Assembly (NCBI RefSeq): GCF_900411375.1
Contig: NZ_LS422991.1
Span: forward strand, 124,001-188,000
DNA: 64,000 nucleotides
Source: Lentilactobacillus raoultii
GTDB taxonomy: Bacteria; Bacillota; Bacilli; Lactobacillales; Lactobacillaceae
Direction of reading: 5' to 3'
This document shows, one piece after another, positions 8,198 through 17,153 of the stretch. The notes beneath the pieces were generated by a model. That model was not told where the DNA came from. It saw only the letters and a list, made by a program, of their open reading frames with translations, and did no database searches. The translations under genes and the position numbers were made by a program. The stretch's first letter is position 1, and every line of letters starts with the position of its first letter.

Positions 8198-9196
8198 TTA
8201 AGAATTCAACCGACTGGTTGGGTTTATTCGTCGATTCCAATAAAGATAGGCGATTAGCCAAAATATCGCAAAAAATGCAACCAGCCCATATCCCAGCCAA
8301 CCTAAGTCAATTGTTGCTACCCATTTTTCAATGGGATGTGGCAACCGAACAACCTGTAACAATTCAAAAACGCCGATTCCAAAAGCCGTGGTTGCCGAAA
8401 TACTCGTCATCACAATGTTATAACTCAACTTTTTCTCTGGGGTGTCAAATGCCCAGCTATAGGCATATAACATCATCGTTGAATCGATAGTATCCATCAG
8501 ATTCATCCCAGCCGCAAACAGAATTGGCAGGGCAAAGAGACCGTAGACAATGGTATTTTGACTCACCGTTACAGCGGACAATGCAATCATGGCAATCTCA
8601 CTAGCTGTATCAAACCCCAGCCCGAAAATAAAGCCAATGAAATACATTTGCCAATCATGACGAATCCACTTAAATAACGGCATTAAGAGTCGCGATAAGG
8701 GTCCTCGCGATAATAGCAGTGTGTCCATTTGAGATTGGCTTAATTTTTTTCGAGACAAGCGTTGACGGCGAATCAGTGTCCCCAGAATCAAGAAACTGCT
8801 CAAAGAAATTAATAACAGGAAGGTTCCGGAAACCCAGGTGCCAACTTTTCCACCAATCGTATTTAAAGTTACCAACTCATTTTTAGCCCATCCCAGGGAA
8901 TACCGAACCGCAACAATCATTAGAAACACCACTGTTGAATGGCCAATCGAAAAATACCACCCAACGCCATAAGCTGGTTTAGCTTGATTCAATAAGCGTC
9001 TCACCGTATTATCGATTGCTGAAATATGATCCGCATCGAATGCATGACGGAGTCCCAAAGTGTAAGCCAATACTCCGAGTCCCCAAAATTTTGGTGAAGA
9101 TAATCCCGCCATCACAAGTAACAGCAATCCTAAACCGTGAATAACAAGCGTTAATGTATAAAATGGCAGTATTTTGGTAAAACGTACTTGTTTCAT
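8198..9196 (-). CDS. NiCoT family nickel/cobalt permease linked to lactate racemase
   Basis: About 332 residues with eight or so membrane helices. NiCoT signatures are present in order: RHAFDADHISAIDNT in helix 2 (metal binding), LGFDTASEI, and AGMNLMDTIDS. The family imports Ni or Co by secondary transport. It is the last gene of the lar operon, whose product LarA needs a nickel-pincer cofactor, so nickel is the likely substrate. The frame is open from a TTG at 9226 overlapping larE, but ATG 9196 has GAAGGG upstream and begins MKQVRFTK, so I prefer it. A different nickel importer type may occur in other species. Confidence 0.87.
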   Translation of the reverse strand: MKQVRFTKILPFYTLTLVIHGLGLLLLVMAGLSSPKFWGLGVLAYTLGLRHAFDADHISAIDNTVRRLLNQAKPAYGVGWYFSIGHSTVVFLMIVAVRYSLGWAKNELVTLNTIGGKVGTWVSGTFLLLISLSSFLILGTLIRRQRLSRKKLSQSQMDTLLLSRGPLSRLLMPLFKWIRHDWQMYFIGFIFGLGFDTASEIAMIALSAVTVSQNTIVYGLFALPILFAAGMNLMDTIDSTMMLYAYSWAFDTPEKKLSYNIVMTSISATTAFGIGVFELLQVVRLPHPIEKWVATIDLGWLGYGLVAFFAIFWLIAYLYWNRRINPTSRLNS

Positions 9197-9218
9197 CAAA
9201 GGATTCCCTTCAAAACTG

Positions 9219-10046
9219 TTAGTCAACTAGAGCAGCTTTTTCTTCAACATCCAAACGTTCATTCATTCGACCAGATTTAAAGCCTTCCAGATCCACAGTC
9301 ACATATGTGAACCCTAGCCCCTTCAGCGTCGTGTTAATTGTTGACATTTGCATGACCAAGTCGTTTATTTGATCTTTCATGACTTCAATTCGGGCCAGCT
9401 TATCTAAAACACGGACCCGAACGGTTGCGAATCCCAGACTACGTAAATAGGCCTCAGCTTGCATGACCATTTGAATTTTTTCAACTGTGATAATTGAATT
9501 ATATTCAAATCTGGACGAAAGAGAGCAACTAGCCACTTTATTCCAGTTAGTTAGGCCCGCCTCACGGGCAATCTGTCGAACATCAACTTTATAAATATCG
9601 GCATGCTGCAAGATGGAAACGGCACCTTCTTCATCGCGTGCGCGAAGGCCTGGCCGAAAGTCAAGATTGTCGTCCATGATCATGCCATCAAGCACGACAT
9701 CATAACCGTATGCCGTCTTCAGTTCATTCATCCGTTGGTAAAACATTTTTTTCATCCAATACCATGAGCTAACGCGATTATGGCGAACATTGTCGTTTGT
9801 CAGATAATTTAACGTAATGCCCTTAACGTTAGCCCCTAATTTTTTAGCCAACCTAATCGCTTTAGCATACTCTTCATTCGTGAAAAGTTCAGAGTTAGCC
9901 ACAACCGCTAAAACATTTTCTTTTCCTAAAGTCTTTAGAGCTGCAGCCAATACAACCGTCGAATCAATCCCACCGGAAAAAGCAACCATTACTTTAGAAT
10001 ACGCTGACAATTCATTGATTAGCAACTCTTTTTTTGTTAATGTCAT
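9219..10046 (-). CDS. larE: LarE, ATP-dependent sulfur-insertion enzyme for the nickel-pincer cofactor
   Basis: 275 residues. The PP-loop ATP pyrophosphatase motif AFSGGIDSTVV is at about residue 22, and ASCSLSSRFEY around residue 175 contains a cysteine matching the region of the sacrificial cysteine of L. plantarum LarE. LarE adenylates the carboxylates of pyridinium-3,5-biscarboxylate mononucleotide and donates sulfur from its own cysteine. It lies 22 bases behind larD and its TAA comes just before the nickel transporter. Function is known from L. plantarum; the motif and operon position make the assignment firm. Confidence 0.9.
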   Translation of the reverse strand: MTLTKKELLINELSAYSKVMVAFSGGIDSTVVLAAALKTLGKENVLAVVANSELFTNEEYAKAIRLAKKLGANVKGITLNYLTNDNVRHNRVSSWYWMKKMFYQRMNELKTAYGYDVVLDGMIMDDNLDFRPGLRARDEEGAVSILQHADIYKVDVRQIAREAGLTNWNKVASCSLSSRFEYNSIITVEKIQMVMQAEAYLRSLGFATVRVRVLDKLARIEVMKDQINDLVMQMSTINTTLKGLGFTYVTVDLEGFKSGRMNERLDVEEKAALVD

Positions 10047-10068
10047 CTTAATAACTTCCTTTTTTTAG

Positions 10069-10779
10069 TTAGAATCCCAGATAATATTTACTAAATAGTG
10101 CGGCTGCCAACGCCCCAAAGAACGGGGCAAGCCCTGGCACCAATAACCCATACTGCCAATCAGCAGCCGCCTTATTTTTAATTGGTAAGATTGCAAACGC
10201 AATCCGCGGGCCAAGATCACGGGCCTGATTCATCGCGAACCCGGTTGGCCCACCCAATCCCATTCCGATAGCCCAAACCAGTAAGCCAACACCAATTGGC
10301 AAAACTCCCGGCGTCTTAACAGCCGCAATAGCCATAATACTGGTTAGAAAAATAAAAGTATCAAAAAACTCCACGAAAAAGTTCCTTGGTAAATTCCGAA
10401 TGCCTGGTGATGTCGAAAAAATATTCCTGATAGTCACATTATCAATTTTGTCACAGGAACGTTTAAACTGATCAGCGTACATCACATAGACAATCACGCC
10501 ACCAACTATTCCACCGATCATCTGAAAAATAGCAGTTTCAATAAAGATCACAAAGGTCATATTCCCCATCAAAAATTGGGCAAACGCCATCGCTGGATTA
10601 ATCGTGACATTTTTAAATATAAATAACACCATTGAAATTCCAAATGCCCAGGTTGTAATCGCAAACAAATGCCCCGAGCCGTGGTACTTGGTATCATTCA
10701 AGACCGTATCGGCATGAACACCGACACCAAAAATAATCATGAGGGCTGTCCCCATAAACTCTGCAAGTAATTGATGCAT
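10069..10779 (-). CDS. larD: LarD, GlpF-type lactic acid channel
   Basis: 236 residues of the major intrinsic protein family. INPAMAFA replaces the first NPA box (residues about 64-71), and TGFAMNQARDLGPR provides the second NPA-like box as AMNQA. Six helices are evident. The L. plantarum homologue transports D/L-lactic acid. The frame extends upstream into larC, but MHQLLAEFMGTALMIIFGVG at 10779 matches the expected LarD N-terminus, and this ATG begins one base after the larC stop, so I use it. Non-canonical NPA boxes are usual for this subfamily. Confidence 0.88.
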   Translation of the reverse strand: MHQLLAEFMGTALMIIFGVGVHADTVLNDTKYHGSGHLFAITTWAFGISMVLFIFKNVTINPAMAFAQFLMGNMTFVIFIETAIFQMIGGIVGGVIVYVMYADQFKRSCDKIDNVTIRNIFSTSPGIRNLPRNFFVEFFDTFIFLTSIMAIAAVKTPGVLPIGVGLLVWAIGMGLGGPTGFAMNQARDLGPRIAFAILPIKNKAAADWQYGLLVPGLAPFFGALAAALFSKYYLGF

Positions 10780-10780
10780 T

Positions 10781-12073
10781 TCAAGCCATCCCATCTTCTT
10801 TGTTATAAGCCAGCAGTGCTGCTTGTTGCACCTGTTCAAGACTAACATGGTGCTGATTTGCAAGAATTGCCGCCCTGTCATATTCAACTGTTACTTTTTT
10901 CGATGACTTAATCATCCCAATTTTTAAAGTCACTTCGCCAAATTTCGTGCAAACTTTTTTAAACGTTCTTGGCAGGATTGTCCGCTTTAGATTGACATAG
11001 CGAATGCCAAAGGTTGTGGTGTGCTGAAACAAAAGATCAGCCATTATCCGACATTTCTGTTTCGGCGTTATGACCGTCATCTGGTAAGCCGGTCGGCCCT
11101 TTTTCATATAAATTGGCGTAAAGTAGGCATCATATGCACCTGCCTCCAAAAGTTTGCCAATCACAAACCCTAGGCCTTCCCCGGGCTGGTCATCAAGATT
11201 GGCGTGAATCTCAACAATTTCATCACCAGTAGTTCGCCCTTCCTTATGACTGGGTGAAGCCGTTAATAAAAGCCCCCGTAAAGCATTTAAATGGCCTGTC
11301 TGTCGGGTACCAAAGCCATAGCCAATTTTTTCAATCTGCATCTCTTCAGGGATTGGACCGAAAAAACTAACAACCCGCTTAACAATCGCAAAGCCAGTGG
11401 GTGTCACCAGCTCTGTGCGCACGTCTTCTCGTTGGTGAACCGGTATACCACTGTTTTTTCTCATTTGCATTACTGCCGGTACAGGGACGGGCATTGTTCC
11501 GTGGGCAACTTTGATTAACCCCGACCCATCAACCAGTGGTCCACTGATCACTTTAGTAATTCCCAACAGATCCAAGCCGATAAAAAAACCTAAAATATCA
11601 ATGATCGAATCTAACGCGCCAACTTCATGAAAATGAACTTTGTCTAACGGAAGCCGGTGCACACTAGCTTCAGCTCGGGCAATTTCGTCAAAAACACCAA
11701 TTGCTTGAGTTTTAATGGCTGATTTTAAGTCAGCTTGCGAAATGATCCTTTTAATTTCCGCCAAATTGCGACCATGGTGATGATGACTAGTTTTCTCATT
11801 ATCATTTATACCCGCCGGATAATCATTTTTCTGAACTTCCTTAGCCGTTAAACTTTCATCAACATGATGGTTGGCATCTTCAAGTTTTACATCAAATAAC
11901 TTGCCACCAATGGCCGAGCGCCGAGTTGACTCAAGTGTTAGATGATAACCAGCGAGGTTTAGTTTTTTTAGTTCATTTTGAAACTGATCATAATCCAAAC
12001 CTAGGTCAAATAACATGCCAAGCAACATATTGCCACTAATTCCTGAAAAAGGGTCTAAATATAAACAGGTCAT
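10781..12073 (-). CDS. larC: LarC, nickel insertase of the lactate racemase cofactor, single uninterrupted ORF
   Basis: 430 residues in one frame. The N-terminus [21 protein letters not shown] and the [17 protein letters not shown] block are typical of LarC. A His-rich segment (TSHHHHGR, about residue 95) fits metal handling. LarC inserts Ni into the dithiolated pyridinium mononucleotide in a CTP-dependent reaction. In L. plantarum LarC is made from larC1 and larC2 by a programmed ribosomal frameshift; here both halves are fused in frame. The start at ATG 12073 overlaps the larB stop by four bases. Confidence 0.9.
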   Translation of the reverse strand: MTCLYLDPFSGISGNMLLGMLFDLGLDYDQFQNELKKLNLAGYHLTLESTRRSAIGGKLFDVKLEDANHHVDESLTAKEVQKNDYPAGINDNEKTSHHHHGRNLAEIKRIISQADLKSAIKTQAIGVFDEIARAEASVHRLPLDKVHFHEVGALDSIIDILGFFIGLDLLGITKVISGPLVDGSGLIKVAHGTMPVPVPAVMQMRKNSGIPVHQREDVRTELVTPTGFAIVKRVVSFFGPIPEEMQIEKIGYGFGTRQTGHLNALRGLLLTASPSHKEGRTTGDEIVEIHANLDDQPGEGLGFVIGKLLEAGAYDAYFTPIYMKKGRPAYQMTVITPKQKCRIMADLLFQHTTTFGIRYVNLKRTILPRTFKKVCTKFGEVTLKIGMIKSSKKVTVEYDRAAILANQHHVSLEQVQQAALLAYNKEDGMA

Positions 12074-12831
12074 TGTTCACTCTCCACTAAATGGTTAATT
12101 TGACTGGCACTGTAGCCAGCACCAAAGCCGTTGTCGATGTTAACAACTGTGATGCCTGACGCACAGCTATTAAGCATCGTCAGTAACGCCGAAAGCCCAT
12201 TAAAACTGGCTCCATACCCAACACTGGTGGGCACAGCAATCACGGGCTTGTCTACCAAGCCACCGATGACAGAAGCCAAAGCCCCTTCCATACCGGCCAC
12301 TACAACCACCACCGTTGCGGAACGAATGGCATCCAATTCAGCAAATAAGCGATGAATGCCGGCAACTCCGACATCGTAAATTCGCGAAACCCGATTACCA
12401 AAAGCTTCTGCTGTTACAGCAGCTTCCTCGGCAATTTTCAAATCCGAAGTTCCAGCAGTGACTATCGCAATAGTATTGTTTGTCTGTTCAGGTATATTTT
12501 GCTGCCACAACATAATCCGAGATTTCTTTAAATAAACCATCTTAGGGTAAACTCGGCTTATCTTCTGGGCTTTTTTCGGAGACACTCGAGTGACCAAGAT
12601 ATTGGTATTGGTAGTCAGCATCACTTGAATAATCCCGATAATTTGCGCTGTCGTTTTGCCTTCTCCGTAAATCACTTCAGAATAACCGGTCCGACGTTGC
12701 CGATCCGTATCAACTTTGGCGTAATCCAGATCGATAAAACCGGCTTGATTCAGTTGCTTAAATGCTTGTTCTGTAGTAATTTCATGGCTGGCAACTTGAT
12801 TAAGTAAATTTGTTAAATGTTCATTTGCCAT
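12070..12831 (-). CDS. larB: LarB, NaAD carboxylase/hydrolase for nickel-pincer cofactor synthesis
   Basis: 253 residues with a C-terminal AIR carboxylase (PurE)-like domain: [50 protein letters not shown] and the glycine-rich end [12 protein letters not shown]. LarB carboxylates nicotinic acid adenine dinucleotide and cleaves the phosphoanhydride, giving pyridinium-3,5-biscarboxylate mononucleotide, the first step of the LarA cofactor. It lies 6 bases behind larA and overlaps larC by four. The family and operon position agree completely. Confidence 0.92.
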   Translation of the reverse strand: MANEHLTNLLNQVASHEITTEQAFKQLNQAGFIDLDYAKVDTDRQRRTGYSEVIYGEGKTTAQIIGIIQVMLTTNTNILVTRVSPKKAQKISRVYPKMVYLKKSRIMLWQQNIPEQTNNTIAIVTAGTSDLKIAEEAAVTAEAFGNRVSRIYDVGVAGIHRLFAELDAIRSATVVVVVAGMEGALASVIGGLVDKPVIAVPTSVGYGASFNGLSALLTMLNSCASGITVVNIDNGFGAGYSASQINHLVESEQ

Positions 12832-12837
12832 CTTAAG

Positions 12838-14121
12838 TTAATTCCTCTTTTTAACAATGACACCCAAGCCATCAGGGATGACGGTAACTTTGGCCTCCCG
12901 ACCTTCGCGCTGATAAGCTTTTTCCAACGCTTCATCTAAACTCTTTGCCAATTCCATATGCATATCCGTAACTAAATTTGGCTGCACCAAATCGGATACC
13001 ATAATCACGTGATGATTGGTCAAAATTCTGGCTAAAATTTGAGCCGTCCATTGATCGGGAATCGTCTCCAGCCTTGGCGTATTAGTTGCCTGATCTAAAA
13101 AGTCTTTTGGATTGTTAACATCTGCTAAGTTATGATAGAAGCCCTCTCCACCATGACCATCCCGACAGCCGGCAACCATGATAATCGTCCCGTTTAACTT
13201 ATTAGTTGCTTCAGCCGCCGTCATTCCTTTAACAGCCTGATAGATATTTTGATCCAGCGGGTAACCACCATTTGTTGAAATTGTAATATCTGATTCAATA
13301 GCCGGTACTTGAGACAGCGAAGCAACAAAGTCAGTCCCTTTTTGATGCGCTTTTTCGAGATCACCGGCAAACGAAGCAATGATCTTTTTATTTTCATCCA
13401 AGACCACGTTCAAAATAAATTTTAAGTGAACAGCCTTGGCAGCATATACCATATCTTCATGAATCAGATTATGTTGCAGGTTGCCGGTTCGCGAATGACG
13501 ATCGGCAATAAATTCGCCTGAATGATTGGCCATAATCGTTTTATATGACGCAATTCCGGGTAAAATAGATTTTCTACCACCCGAAAAGCCGGCGAAAAAA
13601 TGTGATTCAATAAACCCTTCCGAAATCAACAGATCGGCTTCCACCGCCAGTCTGTTTAAAATCAGATCACCACCGGAAGGCAACTTGCCGAGAGTGACCA
13701 TGTCTTGATCGCGCTGAGAATAGTGCATCACAATTTCTTCATTATCAACAATCTCTCGGCCATATTTATTAACCAATTCTTCCCGACTTGAAGGCCTATG
13801 AAATCCAGTGGCCACTAAAATTCGAATGCGGGCATTCGGTGAAACAGATCGGATTCGTCGTAACAGGATCGGTGTGATAATGTGTGATGGTACCGGTCTG
13901 GTATGGTCAGAAGAAATAATCACAATATTTTTCTTACCACGTGCCAACTCCTCCAACTTTGGTGAATCAACAGGATTATCCAACGAATGCTCAACGGTCT
14001 CATGCTCTGAAATTGGATTTTGATAATCAGCAGCTTGCGAAACTAATTTTCCAGCAAAATTTTTATCAGGAATACAGGCCGTCACTTTCTTTTTATCATA
14101 AGGCAATTCAATATTTGTCAC
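12838..14121 (-). CDS. larA: LarA, nickel-dependent lactate racemase
   Basis: 427 residues, the standard LarA length. The N-terminal domain carries SSDHTRPVPSHII. SHFFAGFSGGRKSILPG contains the lysine that covalently holds the nickel-pincer nucleotide (Lys184 in L. plantarum), and MANHSGEF carries the following conserved histidine. LarA interconverts D- and L-lactate in the cytosol; in L. plantarum this supplies D-lactate for cell-wall precursors ending in D-Ala-D-Lac. First gene of the lar operon, divergent from larR, with a 233-base shared control region containing a long palindrome. Confidence 0.93.
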   Translation of the reverse strand: MTNIELPYDKKKVTACIPDKNFAGKLVSQAADYQNPISEHETVEHSLDNPVDSPKLEELARGKKNIVIISSDHTRPVPSHIITPILLRRIRSVSPNARIRILVATGFHRPSSREELVNKYGREIVDNEEIVMHYSQRDQDMVTLGKLPSGGDLILNRLAVEADLLISEGFIESHFFAGFSGGRKSILPGIASYKTIMANHSGEFIADRHSRTGNLQHNLIHEDMVYAAKAVHLKFILNVVLDENKKIIASFAGDLEKAHQKGTDFVASLSQVPAIESDITISTNGGYPLDQNIYQAVKGMTAAEATNKLNGTIIMVAGCRDGHGGEGFYHNLADVNNPKDFLDQATNTPRLETIPDQWTAQILARILTNHHVIMVSDLVQPNLVTDMHMELAKSLDEALEKAYQREGREAKVTVIPDGLGVIVKKRN

Positions 14122-14265
14122 GTCAACCCTTCCTTTCCTTAGAAACTAATTAATATTTTATTCTTTTGCTTTTTCAAAAATACTCTGAATAATGCACCAA
14201 TCTATATGTCAAATGTGAATGTATGATATGTTACATAATAAAAATTTAAATCCTGATAGCCAAAG

Positions 14266-14300
14266 AGTATGATAAAATACTAAATGTATTAAATCATACT
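14266..14300. promoter_or_regulatory. Long imperfect palindrome in the larA-larR intergenic region, candidate LarR (Lar box) operator
   Basis: AGTATGAT at 14266-14273 is matched by ATCATACT at 14293-14300, and an inner pair AATAC/GTATT is nested inside. It lies between the divergent larA and larR genes, where LarR is known to bind in L. plantarum. A second, weaker repeat TATGT...ACATA lies at about 14203-14237. The assignment is positional; the exact published Lar box was not compared. Confidence 0.5.
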
Positions 14301-14354
14301 TCTAAGTCATCTGGTTTTGCACTAATTTACTACCATATTGAGGATCTGTTAGAC

Positions 14355-15026
14355 ATGGTCATGAATCGAACCGAATACTTATTAAATCAAATGAAAGCCG
14401 CAAACGTTCCCGTTATTACAAAGAAACGTCACACTTATTTAACCTATCACGGGCTTGAGGAAACAAATACCTACATTCTTAAACGTGGCATTGTCAAAAA
14501 TTCAATTATCCTACAGGATGGTCGGGAATTTAATCTGTCATATATTACCAAACCAGACGTTATCAGCTTATTGCGGGATGAGATTTCTAAAAACACAGAT
14601 CAACCATTTAATGTTCGTATCGAATCAGACACCGCCGAATTTTATAAAATTAATCGGGTTGATTTCTGGCAAATGGTTAATCAAGATCGCGAACTTAATA
14701 ATTACGTTAAGGAATACTACCGCACCAAACTGACCGAGAATATTGTCCGATCTCAACGAATGCTGATGGGCAGTAAACACGATGTGGTTTGCACGTTTTT
14801 GAACCAACTGGTTGATCTATTTGGCAAACGTCTTCCCGGACACCGTGGTATCTTAATTGATTTTGTTGTGACTAACTTGGATATTGCGGGATTTTGTGGC
14901 ATCAACTCACGATCTTCAGTTACCCGAATTCTCAGTGATTTAAGAGCTGAAGGCATTATTGAAATTGTCGATCACAAGTTTGTTGTCAAAAATATCAGCT
15001 ATTTAAGAGATTACGTGCCCATTTAA
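14355..15026 (+). CDS. larR: LarR, Crp/Fnr-family activator of the lar operon
   Basis: 223 residues. The N-terminal half has the cyclic-nucleotide-binding-like beta roll (TYLTYHGLEETNTYILKRGI) and the C-terminal half a Crp helix-turn-helix, CGINSRSSVTRILSDLRAEG. LarR activates the lar operon in response to the L-/D-lactate ratio in L. plantarum. It is divergent from larA, as there. A second ATG at 14361 is possible. A terminator follows at 15045. No Fnr-type iron-sulfur cysteine cluster is visible at the N-terminus. Confidence 0.88.
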   Translation: MVMNRTEYLLNQMKAANVPVITKKRHTYLTYHGLEETNTYILKRGIVKNSIILQDGREFNLSYITKPDVISLLRDEISKNTDQPFNVRIESDTAEFYKINRVDFWQMVNQDRELNNYVKEYYRTKLTENIVRSQRMLMGSKHDVVCTFLNQLVDLFGKRLPGHRGILIDFVVTNLDIAGFCGINSRSSVTRILSDLRAEGIIEIVDHKFVVKNISYLRDYVPI

Positions 15027-15044
15027 AAATAGCAGTTCAAAATA

Positions 15045-15075
15045 AAACGTCCTCAACCAGTAATTGAGGACGTTT
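15045..15075 (+). terminator. Terminator after larR
   Basis: AAACGTCCTCAA and TTGAGGACGTTT form a 12-pair stem with a 7-base loop 18 bases past the larR stop. The T-run is short. Confidence 0.75.
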
Positions 15076-15145
15076 CCGTTATTAGCAGTTATTAGATTTT
15101 CAGAAAAATGATCATTCAATCTCTAATCTCTTGCAACAATTTTAT

Positions 15146-16795
15146 TTATTTTTTGTAGGCATACTTATAACTCCACTGCGTGCCGGCTGTATTATGAACA
15201 ATGCCCTTTAAGTTCGAACGCTGCAAATAAGAAGTGACTTGTTGATACAACGGGGTCATTCCTTGATCACGATTGAATAATCGAATGGCTTGAACCAGAT
15301 CCTGCCAACGCTTATCGGCATTATTGGCATCCTGATTCTGAGCCCGCTTAATCAACGCATCATATTTCGCATTCGAATACTTGCCATAATTATATGACGT
15401 ATTAGTTTGTGGAATTTGAAGGAAAGTGATTGGATCGTTAAAATCGCCGCCCCAACCAGCCAGATAAATGTCAAAGTCGCCTTTCAAAGCATTTTGTTGA
15501 GCATTTTGACCTGGAATATTCCGAATTTGAAGATTGAATCCCGGAAGAACTTTTGCGTATTGAGCCTTTAAATATTGAGTAATTGCACTGGTTGCCGGGT
15601 CATCAGCGTCATCATTTGCGCCCATAATGGCAACCGTGAGCTTTTTCCGGCCGATTTGTTTCAATCCCTTTTCCCAATACTCTCTAGCCAGCTTAGGATT
15701 ATAGTCAACCGTTCCTTTGACATATTGCTGCTTGGCAAAATCTTCTCCTGTTTTAGGATCATGGGCCAAACCGGAAGCCACAAACCCCTTAGGTGTATTT
15801 GAGCCATTCCCCATGACTTTCTTAGTCAAAACGGACCTATTAATGGCCAATGACATGGCAAGCCGGATATTTTTATTGTTGAAAGCCGCTCGTTTAACGC
15901 GATTACTATCTTTGAAGTTATATTGCAAATAACCCACAAAAGAATACGGATATTGTTTGAATTGTGCATTATGCTGATAATTCTTAATTTGTTGGTTGGA
16001 CAACGGTGTTAGATCAAGTTTACCTTGTTGATACAATTCCAAACCGGTCGTGGGGCTGCCAACGACCGTATAGTTAATTTTTTGCAATTTAACAACCCGC
16101 TTATCCCAATACTGATTATTTTTTACAAATTGCCATTTATTGCCGGTTCCATTCCAGTTCTGGATTTTAAACGGTCCTGAATAAACCATATATTGGGATT
16201 TGGTCCCATATTTTTTGCCATATTTTTCAACAATCTTCTGGTTCTGAGGGCCAAAAAGTGGATATGACATCAACACTTTAAAATAGGCAATCGGTTTGGC
16301 CAACTTAATGACAACCGTTTTACTATTGGGTGCTGAAATGCCAACCGAACTCGGCGACTTTTTACCAGCATTTACGGCATCCGCATTTTTAATACCGCTA
16401 AATAAATAGGCATAGGTCGACTTAGTTTTAGGATTTAACGTCCGGCGCCACGAATAAACAAAATCCTGAGCGGTAATTGGATTCCCATTGCTCCACTTGG
16501 CGTTACGTAATTTAAACGTCCAGGTTTTACCATCTTTTGAAACTTGACCGCTTTTAGCCAGTCCAGCCGTTGGTTTTCCATTCTTACCCAACCGATAAAA
16601 GCTTTCGAACACGTTTCCGGTTTGACCATAACCGGATGATTTTGAAATATCAATGGTGTCAAGTGGTGCACTTGTACTTAAGTTTAATACCTGTTTTTTC
16701 GATGATTGGTTACTGGTCGATTTACCACAAGCAGCCAGTGTTAATCCTAATATTCCCACAACCACCAGTAGTAATGCCGATTTAAATTGACGCAT
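15146..16795 (-). CDS. Oligopeptide ABC transporter substrate-binding lipoprotein (OppA/SBP family 5)
   Basis: 549 residues. A lipoprotein signal ends at LTLAACGKS (Cys about residue 23), so it is anchored outside the membrane. GKTWTFKLRNAKWSNGNPITAQDFVYSW is the family-5 solute-binding signature (quoted as two adjoining parts GKTWTFKLRN and AKWSNGNPITAQDFVYSW). It binds peptides for an Opp-type importer; no permease or ATPase genes are adjacent, so it is an orphan binding protein. It is preceded by a leader ORF with MCCSMC and an intrinsic terminator, suggesting induction when cysteine (or methionine) is short. Cys-containing peptides are therefore a plausible ligand, by inference only. Confidence 0.88.
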   Translation of the reverse strand: MRQFKSALLLVVVGILGLTLAACGKSTSNQSSKKQVLNLSTSAPLDTIDISKSSGYGQTGNVFESFYRLGKNGKPTAGLAKSGQVSKDGKTWTFKLRNAKWSNGNPITAQDFVYSWRRTLNPKTKSTYAYLFSGIKNADAVNAGKKSPSSVGISAPNSKTVVIKLAKPIAYFKVLMSYPLFGPQNQKIVEKYGKKYGTKSQYMVYSGPFKIQNWNGTGNKWQFVKNNQYWDKRVVKLQKINYTVVGSPTTGLELYQQGKLDLTPLSNQQIKNYQHNAQFKQYPYSFVGYLQYNFKDSNRVKRAAFNNKNIRLAMSLAINRSVLTKKVMGNGSNTPKGFVASGLAHDPKTGEDFAKQQYVKGTVDYNPKLAREYWEKGLKQIGRKKLTVAIMGANDDADDPATSAITQYLKAQYAKVLPGFNLQIRNIPGQNAQQNALKGDFDIYLAGWGGDFNDPITFLQIPQTNTSYNYGKYSNAKYDALIKRAQNQDANNADKRWQDLVQAIRLFNRDQGMTPLYQQVTSYLQRSNLKGIVHNTAGTQWSYKYAYKK

Positions 16796-16897
16796 TTTTG
16801 ATCGTCCTCCAATTGAAACTGAATTTTTTGGTTAAAAATTTGCATCTGACATTCGGAACTCAAGTAATCGCCACCTCATTTTAAATTCAAAGTAACC

Positions 16898-16945
16898 AAA
16901 AAAGTGCCCCAATCCCAGCTTTAACGCTGAAATTAGGACACTTTT
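16898..16945 (-). terminator. Attenuator terminator before the OppA-like gene
   Basis: In the minus direction AAAAGTGTCCTAATTTCAGC pairs with GCTGGGATTGGGGCACTTTT, with a six-base loop and a T-run, about 100 bases before the gene it would control. It is in the leader, not after a gene, so it acts as an attenuator. Upstream, AGTCT inside the leader ORF end can pair with AGACT about 35 bases on, a possible competing hairpin. Confidence 0.75.
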
Positions 16946-16981
16946 CGGTAGTCTGGTCACAGTTTTTCCCAAAACCGGAAA

Positions 16982-17086
16982 TTACACAAGACTGCAAACC
17001 AACTCGTTACCAAAGAAGCCACCATCAGCGCTAAACTGAGCTGGACACATTGAACAACACATTCGTTTAACGGCTGATAATTGCAT
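16982..17086 (-). CDS. Cys/Met-rich leader peptide before the OppA-like gene (34 aa)
   Basis: ATG at 17086 follows AGGAGG by eight bases; the ORF ends at TAA 16982-16984. The peptide starts MQLSAVKR and continues MCCSMCPAQF, with another Cys near the end (ELVCSLV): four Cys and three Met in 34 residues, with TGT TGT in tandem. It lies between a near-consensus promoter and an intrinsic terminator and has no homologue I recognise. The expected role is ribosome-mediated attenuation sensing cysteinyl-tRNA. An alternative is a small functional Cys-rich peptide, which I consider less likely because of the terminator behind it. Confidence 0.7.
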   Translation of the reverse strand: MQLSAVKRMCCSMCPAQFSADGGFFGNELVCSLV

Positions 17087-17118
17087 GGTGGTTTCCTCCT
17101 TCGTTACTTAGTGACATT

Positions 17119-17147
17119 AATATAGCGGAATTATGAATGATTGTCAA
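17119..17147 (-). promoter_or_regulatory. Near-consensus promoter of the Cys/Met leader and OppA-like gene
   Basis: TTGACA (17142-17147), 17 bases, TATATT (17119-17124). A strong constitutive-looking promoter, as expected when control is exerted later by attenuation. It lies just upstream of the AGGAGG of the leader ORF. Confidence 0.8.
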
Positions 17148-17153
17148 ACAATA

